From positions 248,001 through 312,000 of the forward strand of contig JADKDR010000006.1 in NCBI GenBank assembly GCA_016714535.1: a DNA stretch of 64,000 nt. Reading direction: 5' to 3'. The position numbers were made by a program, and so were the translations under genes. This stretch comes from Bacteroidota bacterium (GTDB lineage Bacteria; Bacteroidota; Bacteroidia; AKYH767-A; OLB10). The notes beneath the pieces were generated by a model. The model had not been told where the DNA came from. It did no database searches and saw nothing but the letters and a program-made list of their open reading frames with translations. Below are positions 18,351 to 26,515 of this stretch, one piece after another (position 1 is the first letter of the stretch; each line of letters begins with the position of its first letter).

Positions 18351-21095
18351 TTATCGCACCATCAAATTCCCTTTCAATTTTAAGTCCCTGCTAGATGCCC
18401 CAATCATTATCCTAAATTCTCCCGGTTCAATTACGCGTTGTATTTTATCATCAATCATGCTTAACATTTCTGGCGTGATGTTAAATGATAGTTTCTTTGA
18501 TTCGCCAGCTTTTAAGGGAACGCGCATAAATCCTTTTAATGCAATTACCGGTTGCGAAATAGATGACAGCATATCGCGTATGTATAGTTGCACCACTTCT
18601 TCCCCATCTTTGGTGCCTGTATTTTTTACAGTGAAAAATACTTGTGTGGTATCAACCGTAGTAGTTTCATTTTTGGAAAAATTTAAATCGCTGTATTCAA
18701 AACTTGTATAGCTCAATCCAAATCCAAAAGGAAATAAAGGCAATCCGCTCAGGTTATAGTAGTCATCGCCACGGCCGGTGGGCTTGTGAAAATAAGATAG
18801 CGGCAATTGCCCCTCATGTTGCGGAAATGTAATGGGCAAGCGCCCTGCCGGATTGTAATCGCCAAATAAGACATCGGCCAGTGCGTTTCCTGTTTGTTCA
18901 CCATTGTACCAGTTCATCACAACTGCATCTACCTTATCAATCCAGCTGCTCATGGTGATAGCGCTACCACCACTTAGCACAACAACGATGGGCTTGCCAT
19001 TGGCAGCAAGTTTAATAATCATCTCCTCCTGATTGCCTGGAAGTGATAACAAGGCTCTATCACGAAACTCGCCTTCTTCAATTCCTGCAACAACAATTAC
19101 TGCATCGGCTTGCATGGCTGCCTGTATTGCAGCGTTTATTTTTTCATCTTCATTCTCAGCAACACCATAATTCCAGATTAATTTAATATGGGCATTACCC
19201 ACTGTTTCCTTAAATTCAATTTTTATTTCATAAATTTTATCTTTGATAAATTCGTAATCTTCAAGCACTACACTATAAGACTGTTTTAACCATTTATCAA
19301 TTACTAATTTCTTATTGATATATAATTTAAAGCCATCATTCCCTTCTAATCCAATTTTTAGCTTAGCCGAAACGGGAACTTTTAAGTTGCCTGTCCATCG
19401 CACACTATAAAAATCTAAAGGCAATATAGGATCGGGAGGATAGAGGGTCCAATGAAAATTTATTTGCCCATCCATTCTTTCAAACGCAGGTTTGCCTGCC
19501 AAATCAGGATTTGCAAAATACATTCCCCGCAAGCCGTTAGCTTTTCCTTCTGCTGTTAACCCTGAAAAATATTTAGTATCTATTACCGTATATGTTTCAT
19601 AAATACGATTAACTCCTTTCGAATACATAATCTTTGTATTGGCTCCAACCTTATTGCTAATTCCATCCAATGCAGAAACACCATGCATGCTCACAGCACT
19701 ATATCCTCCCATTCTTAACTCTGCTGCATCACTGCCAATCACTGCAATAGTCCCAAGATTTTTTCTTAGTGGAAGGGCTTTATTTTCATTTTTAAGCAAC
19801 ACCATCGACTTAAGCGCTGCTGCTTTAGCAGCAGCAATATGCCTGGCATTGTGATAATACTTTATTACTTCGCTGGTGTCAATATAAGGTTGTTCAAACA
19901 ACCCTAACTCAAACTTAGCGCGCAACACTCTTCGCACTGCATTATCAATTATGTCCTGTTTGATGCTCCCATCCAAAAAAGGCGGACTAAACAGTTTGTA
20001 ATGATCGAAGTGCGTTTGTAAAATAACATCCAACCCATTGGTAATGGCTTTTGCCGTGGCATCGGAATAATCACGTGCTGTATAATGCAATACATTGGCA
20101 CCACCTGTAGCACCGGCATCGCTAATCACAAAACCGGTAAAATTCCAATCGCCCTTGAGTTTTTTATTTAGCAACCAATTGTTGGCAGTGCATGGAGCAC
20201 CATCAAGCGAATTGTAGGAGGTCATGACCGACCGTGCTTTTGCCTTTTCGAATGCAGATTGAAAAGGAACAAAATCAGTTTGCATTAAATACAATTCACT
20301 AAAGTGAATTGGATAACTATCGCGGCCACCCTCGCCAACATTCGCAACAAAATGTTTTGGAGTAGTAATTATATTTTTTGTTTCAAATGCCTGAATAAAA
20401 GCATTGCCCATAACGGCACTTAAAAATGGGTCTTCGCCATAGGTTTCTTCAACACGTCCCCAGCGAACATCGCTTGCTAAATTTATTACCGGACTTAGCA
20501 CCTGTCTTATTCCATACACTTTAGTCTCGGTTGAAATAGCATCAAATACTTGCCGTGCAACTGTTGTATCGAAGGTGCTTGCTATGGCTATGGATTGCGG
20601 AAAAACCGTTGCATTATATTGTAATAGTCCATGTAATGCTTCCTCAAAAAAAATTGCCGGAATACCCAACCTTGATCGCTCTATCAAATAGCGCTGTATG
20701 GCATTACACTTTCTTGCGTAGGCCAATGGACTGCCAAGTGTATCGTGCGCCATCATTTGTTGTGTTGCCTCCCTATTGCCTAGATCTTCTCTAAACTGCA
20801 AACCGAAAATTCCGCTTTTATATTTTTCCTCCTCGCCTGATTTTATTTCATCATGAATCATAAAAAGTTGCCAGAACTTTTCTTCGGGTGTCATGCGTTG
20901 TAATAAATCTTCTATCCGTAGCGCAGCGGGTTGATTTGGGTTCTTGTAAAGAGGAATACTTTGTGCGTTGCAAATTTTGACACCTCCAAGAGCTACCAAA
21001 AAAGTGAAAAATAGTGGGAGCGCAAGTATGGCGGGCGCGCTACGCGCGCCCGCACTATGTTTTATTTTATTTCTATTCATATGCCCGCATTCCAT
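18351..21095 (-). CDS. glycoside hydrolase family 3 beta-glucosidase-like enzyme with PA14 insert
   Basis: 914 residues. A signal peptide is visible (hydrophobic stretch about 22-42, ending CNAQS). The GH3 N-terminal barrel follows, with the catalytic nucleophile aspartate in GFVISDAGATGG (about residue 325), then the GH3 C-terminal alpha/beta domain (about 420-500 and 655-760). It is interrupted by a PA14-like module (about 505-650: FHWTLYPPDP, GLEGNDGFKLYINKKLVID). A fibronectin-like C-terminal domain ends the protein. PA14 inserts are typical of GH3 beta-glucosidases and related exo-enzymes acting on oligosaccharides in the periplasm. It follows the GH29 gene by 99 bp on the same strand, probably as one operon. 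A second start at Met6 is equally plausible. Confidence 0.92.
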   Translation of the reverse strand: MECGHMNRNKIKHSAGARSAPAILALPLFFTFLVALGGVKICNAQSIPLYKNPNQPAALRIEDLLQRMTPEEKFWQLFMIHDEIKSGEEEKYKSGIFGLQFREDLGNREATQQMMAHDTLGSPLAYARKCNAIQRYLIERSRLGIPAIFFEEALHGLLQYNATVFPQSIAIASTFDTTVARQVFDAISTETKVYGIRQVLSPVINLASDVRWGRVEETYGEDPFLSAVMGNAFIQAFETKNIITTPKHFVANVGEGGRDSYPIHFSELYLMQTDFVPFQSAFEKAKARSVMTSYNSLDGAPCTANNWLLNKKLKGDWNFTGFVISDAGATGGANVLHYTARDYSDATAKAITNGLDVILQTHFDHYKLFSPPFLDGSIKQDIIDNAVRRVLRAKFELGLFEQPYIDTSEVIKYYHNARHIAAAKAAALKSMVLLKNENKALPLRKNLGTIAVIGSDAAELRMGGYSAVSMHGVSALDGISNKVGANTKIMYSKGVNRIYETYTVIDTKYFSGLTAEGKANGLRGMYFANPDLAGKPAFERMDGQINFHWTLYPPDPILPLDFYSVRWTGNLKVPVSAKLKIGLEGNDGFKLYINKKLVIDKWLKQSYSVVLEDYEFIKDKIYEIKIEFKETVGNAHIKLIWNYGVAENEDEKINAAIQAAMQADAVIVVAGIEEGEFRDRALLSLPGNQEEMIIKLAANGKPIVVVLSGGSAITMSSWIDKVDAVVMNWYNGEQTGNALADVLFGDYNPAGRLPITFPQHEGQLPLSYFHKPTGRGDDYYNLSGLPLFPFGFGLSYTSFEYSDLNFSKNETTTVDTTQVFFTVKNTGTKDGEEVVQLYIRDMLSSISQPVIALKGFMRVPLKAGESKKLSFNITPEMLSMIDDKIQRVIEPGEFRIMIGASSRDLKLKGNLMVR
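21031..21053. repeat. GC-rich palindrome inside the GH3 signal-peptide region
   Basis: GCGGGCGCG (21031-21039) and CGCGCCCGC (21045-21053) form a perfect 9-bp inverted repeat around a 5-nt spacer. It encodes part of an Ala/Arg/Ser stretch ahead of the hydrophobic core. Its base composition is very unlike the AT-rich surroundings, which suggests an inserted hairpin element that kept the frame. Confidence 0.7.
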
Positions 21096-21194
21096 TTTTT
21101 AATCTAAAATAGAAATAACATTTTTTCTAACCTTTTTTTGTACCATCTGTACAATTTATTTTAATGTGACACGATGTTTTTACTGCACATGCGT

Positions 21195-22697
21195 TTACTT
21201 AACAACTAATTTAAAAACCAGTGCATCGCTAGGGTCAGTTGTTTTGGTATTGTCAATTTTTATTTTTCCATTAGAATTGGTCCACTTAACAGAACCGCTT
21301 TTCATGGCAGAAATATTTTTTACCTGCCAACCATTATTACTAAACTCTATTGTGGGTGGCACTTTTTCATTTTCTTCTGCTAGGTAAATCGCATAGATGG
21401 TATTTCCCTTTCGCGTAAACACAAATTTTCCTTCCTGATATGGAAGTACCGGTTTTGTTCCATAAATACAATCCTGATTCACACGCATCCAATTACCTAT
21501 TTGCTGCAAACGTATATAGGCATCGTTATCCCAATCTCCTTGTGCCGAAGGCGCAATGTTGAGTAAGAGATTTCCTCCACGCGACACAATCTTACATAAC
21601 AAATGAATAAGCTGATTGGTTGATTTGAATTTATCGCCAGGCACGTAACTCCACGAAGTGGCCATGGTCATGCAGGTCTCCCAGGGATACGACAAAACGG
21701 TATCAGGAACCTGTTGCTCTGGAGTAAGATAGTTTTGATAATATCCATACACTGAACGATCTACAATTAATATTCCCGGTTGTTGCTTGCGTGCCATAGC
21801 AGCCAACCGATGCATGTCTATCTCATTGCGCCATGGTGTTTTTATCCACGATTCTTCTTCCTTGGTAATGGTACTGTCAGGGCGCACCCAGCCTCCATCA
21901 AGCCAAAGTAAATCTACCTTACCGTAATTAGTGCACAATTCCTGCAACTGATTAAACGTATAATCATCAAAGTTTTTCCATCGGTCAGGATATTTGGCAG
22001 GATCGTAATTGCTCATGCGATTAGGGGTTGCAAAATAACTCCACCAGTAGTATTCACTATGCCAATCGGGCTTACTGAAATATGCACCTGTCATAAAATT
22101 ATATTTTCTAAATGCATTAAATATTTCAGCGGTCACATCTGCTTTGGGATTATTATGAAAAGGCGTTTTTTGAGAAGTAATTTTGTAATCGGTTTGTTTG
22201 GTATCGAACATACAAAACCCATCGTGGTGCTTTGTGGTAAACACAACATACTTCATGCCTGCTTCAGAGGCAGCTTTAGCCCATTTATCGGGATTGAAAT
22301 TAACAGGGTTAAAGGTGGTTTGCAATTTTTCGTATTCCTTTTTATAGGTGTTGTAATCATGTGCATAAGGCCCTCTGCGTTGACACCAGCCCTCGTCCTC
22401 GTTGCACAAACTCCAACTTTCAACAATACCCCACTGCGAATACGTCCCCCAGTGCATTAGCAAACCGAACTTACAGTCTTGCCAATAGGCAAGTTTCATT
22501 GCAACGAGCGAATCTTGTGGGGGATAATATTTATGAATAGTATGCTGTGCATTTACTGTTTTAATAATTACACCGGATAACAGTGCAATAAACAGCACAC
22601 ACGTGATGACCCTTTTGCAGGAAATAAATAATTCTACCCGGCTTGCACTATTTCTAATTTTAACCACCTCAAACCGGGATAAACTTCTTCTTTGCAT
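21195..22697 (-). CDS. glycoside hydrolase family 29 alpha-L-fucosidase
   Basis: 500 residues. The N-terminus has a basic stretch and hydrophobic core (about 28-50) ending NAQ, so it is exported. The body is a GH29 catalytic barrel: FGLLMHWGTYSQWG, YVVFTTKHHDGFCMFDT and the nucleophile aspartate in VDLLWLDGGWVRPD (about residue 265), followed by a small beta-sandwich C-terminal domain (VLPYQEGKFVFTRKGNTIYAI). GH29 enzymes release alpha-linked L-fucose from glycans by a retaining mechanism. It is upstream of and co-oriented with GH3, so the pair may trim a fucosylated glycan together. No SusC/SusD pair is in the window, so this is not a complete polysaccharide utilisation locus. Confidence 0.92.
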   Translation of the reverse strand: MQRRSLSRFEVVKIRNSASRVELFISCKRVITCVLFIALLSGVIIKTVNAQHTIHKYYPPQDSLVAMKLAYWQDCKFGLLMHWGTYSQWGIVESWSLCNEDEGWCQRRGPYAHDYNTYKKEYEKLQTTFNPVNFNPDKWAKAASEAGMKYVVFTTKHHDGFCMFDTKQTDYKITSQKTPFHNNPKADVTAEIFNAFRKYNFMTGAYFSKPDWHSEYYWWSYFATPNRMSNYDPAKYPDRWKNFDDYTFNQLQELCTNYGKVDLLWLDGGWVRPDSTITKEEESWIKTPWRNEIDMHRLAAMARKQQPGILIVDRSVYGYYQNYLTPEQQVPDTVLSYPWETCMTMATSWSYVPGDKFKSTNQLIHLLCKIVSRGGNLLLNIAPSAQGDWDNDAYIRLQQIGNWMRVNQDCIYGTKPVLPYQEGKFVFTRKGNTIYAIYLAEENEKVPPTIEFSNNGWQVKNISAMKSGSVKWTNSNGKIKIDNTKTTDPSDALVFKLVVK

Positions 22698-22965
22698 CTT
22701 TATTACTTTTACTATTCAGATTTTTTTTGGAATCCGTTATCCTAACATCCATCCCAATTTCTATTGAAAATAAAAATTGCAAATTGCAACTATAACTATA
22801 TATGTTGACCAATGCTATTCCTAACTCCGAAAGACTTTTATTTGGAACGAAAGTAAATTAATTTTCTAATAGCAATAATCCTTTTTTGTAGAATTTGAAA
22901 AACCACCATTCACACTAAATTGCCATATACCCTGACTTTGCCCGATGGCCCCAGCCAAAATTTTC

Positions 22966-24207
22966 TCAGTTCCTAATGACAATAAAATTAAACACCCATT
23001 GATAAATAAATAAAAGGGCAAGGTAAATTGTTCCAAGGGTTTCATAGGCTAATCCTGCTGCACAGGCAACTATGGTAAGCACTCCCATTAGCGCCATAAT
23101 TCCAGCGTATATGGTAAGCGTTATTTTACCTTTTCGTATGGCCTTATTAAAAATAGAAGCGCATGGCAACATCATTGTAACAAAAAATATTCCGGCAATC
23201 AAAAACGTTTCTATCTGCGAGGGAATATAAATGAGTAATGAAATTACTCCGGCAGCAAACAGAAGTGAAGTAAGCAATGCCCCTTTGCGTTCTTGATCAC
23301 TTAAAATAAACTTACCTTGAGGATGCCAGAATAGCAGCATGTTAAACAATGGTTGTATAATCCATGTGCTGAAAGCAAAGAGCGAGTACAAAATCAACAA
23401 CGGATAAATAAAAATAGCCATGGATGGATTTTTATCAGCCAAATTATTTAAATACCTCATCCCAAACCATAATCCAAAAATAAGGGCCGCTTGCATCCCC
23501 GGTTTCATATTACCAATCCAAAACATGTACTTTAAAAAAACACGATACAGCCAATAGCGTGCTTTGAGAGCTTCTATCATGCCATGTTTGGCCCATTCAT
23601 TGTTTGGATTAAAACGCAGTGCTTCACTAAAGTGATGTATGGCCTTACGATGGTCTCCTCGCTCCAGAATACTCCAGGCTGTATTGGCATGGGTGTTACT
23701 GTTTTCGGGATCCTCATACAGGGCTTCGTTAATAGTGGCAAACGCTTCTTCCTTTTTATTTAACTTTATTAACGCAGTAGCACGGTGATTAAGCGCATCC
23801 ACATTACCCGGGTCAATTGCCAGTGCCTCATCAGCGCTTTGCAATGCGAGTTCATAATCCTTTTGCAATAAAAATAATTGTGCACGCCAGGCAAAATATT
23901 CATCTCGATATGGTTCCATAGCGATGGCCTCATTTATTTTGACCATAGCATCTTTTGATTTTTCTTTAGCAAGAAAAATTCGCGAGTACATATAGAAAGT
24001 AAACGAATCAGAAGGGTCGAGCCTGATAGCCTCGTTAATAGACGCTTCGGCCTCAGTAATTTGATCAGCATTGAGGTGGCAAATAGCTAAGTACACATGT
24101 GCCTGCGCATCATCAGGAAACGAACTTAGGTGTTGCCTAAATTCGGCAACAGCCTCCTTAAAACGATGTTGTTGTAGTAATAGTTTCCCGCGTTCCAAAT
24201 GATACAT
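22966..24207 (-). CDS. TPR protein with C-terminal transmembrane domain
   Basis: 413 residues. Residues 1-210 are about six tetratricopeptide repeats (for example LLQQHRFKEAVAEFRQHLSS and ALQSADEALAIDPGNVDALN). After a linker, residues about 230-410 contain five or six hydrophobic segments, so the TPR domain is anchored in the inner membrane. No catalytic motif. It starts 3 bp after the AAA+ gene stop, so the two are translationally close and very likely one operon. The TPRs of both proteins could make a membrane-tethered scaffold for the ATPase. I do not recognise a named system with this pairing. Confidence 0.8.
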   Translation of the reverse strand: MYHLERGKLLLQQHRFKEAVAEFRQHLSSFPDDAQAHVYLAICHLNADQITEAEASINEAIRLDPSDSFTFYMYSRIFLAKEKSKDAMVKINEAIAMEPYRDEYFAWRAQLFLLQKDYELALQSADEALAIDPGNVDALNHRATALIKLNKKEEAFATINEALYEDPENSNTHANTAWSILERGDHRKAIHHFSEALRFNPNNEWAKHGMIEALKARYWLYRVFLKYMFWIGNMKPGMQAALIFGLWFGMRYLNNLADKNPSMAIFIYPLLILYSLFAFSTWIIQPLFNMLLFWHPQGKFILSDQERKGALLTSLLFAAGVISLLIYIPSQIETFLIAGIFFVTMMLPCASIFNKAIRKGKITLTIYAGIMALMGVLTIVACAAGLAYETLGTIYLALLFIYQWVFNFIVIRN

Positions 24208-24210
24208 ACC

Positions 24211-25524
24211 TTACTTTTTTATGCCGAGGTAAGTGAGTATATCGTTGTACAAACCGCTTTCATTAGCATATAATGCGTAGTTGCGCGCACTAACAAACCA
24301 TTCTTTAGTGCTTGGCAATACTTGCTTCATTGCCTGCAATAGCGATGCAGTATTTAATGGCGAAGGCATTCCCTTCAACATAGACTCGCGCAGTTTCTCT
24401 TCGATGGCAATATCGATAATTGCTTTAAGGTCGGCACCTGAATAGTCTTTAGTTTTTTTAGCCAATGCTTGATAGTCAATTTCAGAAACGGGTTTCCCTT
24501 TCAGCAACACTTTAAATATTTCTTCACGAGCTGTATCATCAGGAGGTGGAACAAATATGATGCGATCAAATCTGCCAGGCCTGCGAAAAGCGGCATCTAA
24601 ATGCCAGGGCGCATTGGTTGCCCCAAGTATTAAAATTCCATCGTTGCCATTTTGTGCCCCATCCAGCTCATTTAAAAACTGGTTTATCAAATGCCTTCCT
24701 GCCGAATGGCGCATATCTGAGCGGCTGGCACCAAGGGCATCTACCTCGTCAAAAAAAAGTACACAGGGTTTTTGCTGACGAGCCATTTCAAATATAGCAT
24801 GCAATCGTTGCTCACTGGCACCTATGTACATATCCAACACATCGTTTATACCTACCGTTACAAAGTTGGCCTTCACCTGCCCCGCTGTAGCGCGGGCAAG
24901 CATGGTTTTGCCACAACCCGGAGGTCCATATAACAATATACCTCCGCCTATGGCTTTGCCATAGGCCGCATACAACTCAGGGTGTTGCATGGGAAGTATG
25001 ATTTTCATTTTGATCTCCTCTTTCACTACATTCATTCCTCCTACATCATCAAAATTTATTTTGGGGCGCTCCATATTTGCAGGCAGTGCTTCAAATTCAT
25101 CATCCATTACGCTCTCTCCGGATGTATTTTTTACTTTAAGCGCATCTTCCATCTCATCATCCTTAAGCGATGCATCAAGCATAAGTGCCTTTTTATACTC
25201 TTCGCTTGCCTTAAATAGTTGATTGTCTTTTAATAAAAGTTTTGCATGCAGCAGAAAGGTAGCAGGTGGTGGTGTGCCTCTTGCTATTAACTCATCCACT
25301 ATTACATTCGCTATCGAATATTTTTGCTGCATGTAACATGACTTTGCCAGCCCCAGCTTAATCTTATCATCGCTTTGTATTTCAAGGGCGCTTTTATAAA
25401 TAGTTTCGGCCTCATCGTACCGGGCGGTGTTCATCAATGCCTCGGCCAGCATCATGTGTAAGGGGATATTATCGGGCGAAACTTGTAGCGCTAGTTTCAA
25501 ATTCTCAATAGCTTCGTTGTTCAT
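24211..25524 (-). CDS. AAA+ ATPase of the Cdc48/FtsH/Vps4 type with N-terminal TPRs
   Basis: 437 residues. Residues 1-130 are TPR-like helical repeats (LQVSPDNIPLHMMLAEALMN, YKSALEIQSDDKIKLGLAKS). Residues about 160-430 are a single classical AAA domain: FDDVGGMNVVKEEIK, Walker A LLYGPPGCGKTM (about 197-208), pore-loop region VLDMYIGASEQRL, Walker B VLFFDEVDALG (about 255-265), sensor 1 LILGATNAPW, arginine fingers FRRPGRFDR and sensor 2 YSGADLKAII. All catalytic residues are intact. It has no protease domain and only one AAA ring. The C-terminus (STKEWFVSARNYALYANES) recalls Vps4-like tails. First gene of a two-gene operon with the TPR-membrane protein. Probable unfoldase or remodelling ATPase; substrate unknown. 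Confidence 0.88.
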   Translation of the reverse strand: MNNEAIENLKLALQVSPDNIPLHMMLAEALMNTARYDEAETIYKSALEIQSDDKIKLGLAKSCYMQQKYSIANVIVDELIARGTPPPATFLLHAKLLLKDNQLFKASEEYKKALMLDASLKDDEMEDALKVKNTSGESVMDDEFEALPANMERPKINFDDVGGMNVVKEEIKMKIILPMQHPELYAAYGKAIGGGILLYGPPGCGKTMLARATAGQVKANFVTVGINDVLDMYIGASEQRLHAIFEMARQQKPCVLFFDEVDALGASRSDMRHSAGRHLINQFLNELDGAQNGNDGILILGATNAPWHLDAAFRRPGRFDRIIFVPPPDDTAREEIFKVLLKGKPVSEIDYQALAKKTKDYSGADLKAIIDIAIEEKLRESMLKGMPSPLNTASLLQAMKQVLPSTKEWFVSARNYALYANESGLYNDILTYLGIKK

Positions 25525-25722
25525 TGCGTATTATTTGATGGTGCAAGTTTAGGGAAAATATTCTTGATTTTAGTTACATAGTTCTTCCTTGTTTGAATTG
25601 GTTCGCAATTGGGAGGCGGAGCGTTCTCTGTAGCAATGTTCAATCCTGAACTTAAAACTTTTATGCAACTAAGGTAATAACGGTGATAATATATGTTCTG
25701 CCTTGTTCAGGCTTATGAACGA

Positions 25723-25741
25723 AACGTGTCAGTGACACGTT
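25723..25741. repeat. short perfect intergenic palindrome
   Basis: AACGTGTCAGTGACACGTT, two 9-nt arms around one base. It is not followed by a T-run, so it does not look like a terminator. It is one of several roughly 20-bp intergenic hairpins in this window. Confidence 0.7.
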
Positions 25742-25822
25742 GTTCTCGCTACGGTTGGTTAGAATTTCCATTATTGAAACTCGGCTTTTTATTTGGGATT
25801 AATTCTTATGGAATAATAATGA

Positions 25823-25836
25823 GTAGCTGAAGCTAC
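25823..25836. repeat. short intergenic hairpin GTAGCT/AGCTAC
   Basis: GTAGCT-GA-AGCTAC, a 6-bp stem. Its core arms are shared with the longer hairpin at 39675-39694, which suggests a related sequence family. Confidence 0.55.
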
Positions 25837-25944
25837 GTTAAGTGGGGGGCAGATATACGTTAACAACTTTATATTGCTCCATTTACAAATTGTAAAAAAA
25901 CTTTTCTATATCTTTACAATTACAAATTTTAAAATCAAATAGCA

Positions 25945-26153
25945 ATGGAAAATTTAAGTAACTTAGTAGTTGCTCCAATTGAGCAACAAGCAACAAGCAA
26001 CAAGCAACAAGCAAAAGGCATTTAGCACATTTAATTTTACTCCTATTAATAATGTTAATGCATAATCAAATGAGAGCACAGGCATGGACACAGTTGGGGC
26101 CGGGTGCCGGAGGGCAGGAAAGAGCAGTATATTTACATCAAAATTCAAAATAA
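25945..26153 (+). pseudogene. truncated 5' end of a secreted protein gene with repeat-dependent frame
   Basis: A -7-like TATCTTTA (25909-25916, with TTG 16 bp upstream) precedes an ATG at 25945. That frame stops after 26 residues at 26023-26025, just past a (CAACAAG)4 tract. A different frame after the tract encodes a convincing signal peptide (KRHLAHLILLLLIMLMHNQ, then MRAQA) followed by WTQLGPGAGGQERAVY, the usual opening of Bacteroidota secreted repeat proteins, and stops at 26151-26153. By count, one extra 7-bp copy (five instead of four) would join the ATG frame to the signal-peptide frame. The coding sequence ends soon after, so the locus looks dead whichever state the repeat is in. Confidence 0.5.
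25984..26011. repeat. tandem heptanucleotide repeat (CAACAAG)4
   Basis: Four perfect, adjacent 7-bp copies, followed by a degenerate fifth (CAAAAGG). Seven is not a multiple of three, so each gain or loss shifts the reading frame. Confidence 0.9.
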
Positions 26154-26515
26154 TATTCAAACCCGTTTTTTTAAATAATAAAGTAGTTGTCCAAAAATAC
26201 AATCTCAAATCTATTTTCAGAATAGGGTTGTTAATCTATTGAAACAAAAGATACAGATTCGGAAATCACTCTGTACTGGCCTTGTAATCCAATAATATAA
26301 GCAAGTTTGGCTTTTTGTCCAGTTCATTTGTGCCTCCAAAAAGAATGAATTTAAATTCCACAGAACGTCACCTATGCAATTGTTAGCAATGTGCAATAGA
26401 TATATTTACACGGAACCAATTGTCAAAAAGCCAATAATTTTTTATTTCTAAAAAGTTGAATCGCCAATGAATTCCCGTACAAAAAAACCGGAGCAAAAAT
26501 CTAACCCTACTTTTC

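Larger units (their letters stand above)
25525..26515. other. decayed intergenic stretch
   Basis: A 990-bp gap between the AAA+ gene and the surface-protein gene at 26516. It holds two short hairpins (25723-25741 and 25823-25836), one fragmentary plus-strand reading frame with a heptanucleotide repeat (25945-26153), and no other recognisable gene from 26154 to 26515. Confidence 0.6.

Noticed and set aside
25981..26020. CRISPR-like repeat
   Set aside because: The units are 7 bp and directly adjacent with no spacers; it is a simple tandem repeat.
25963..26208. 81-residue minus-strand frame opposite the heptanucleotide repeat
   Set aside because: Low-complexity leucine/cysteine-rich product; it is the reverse of the signal-peptide and repeat sequence, and the plus strand has the promoter and the meaningful motif.
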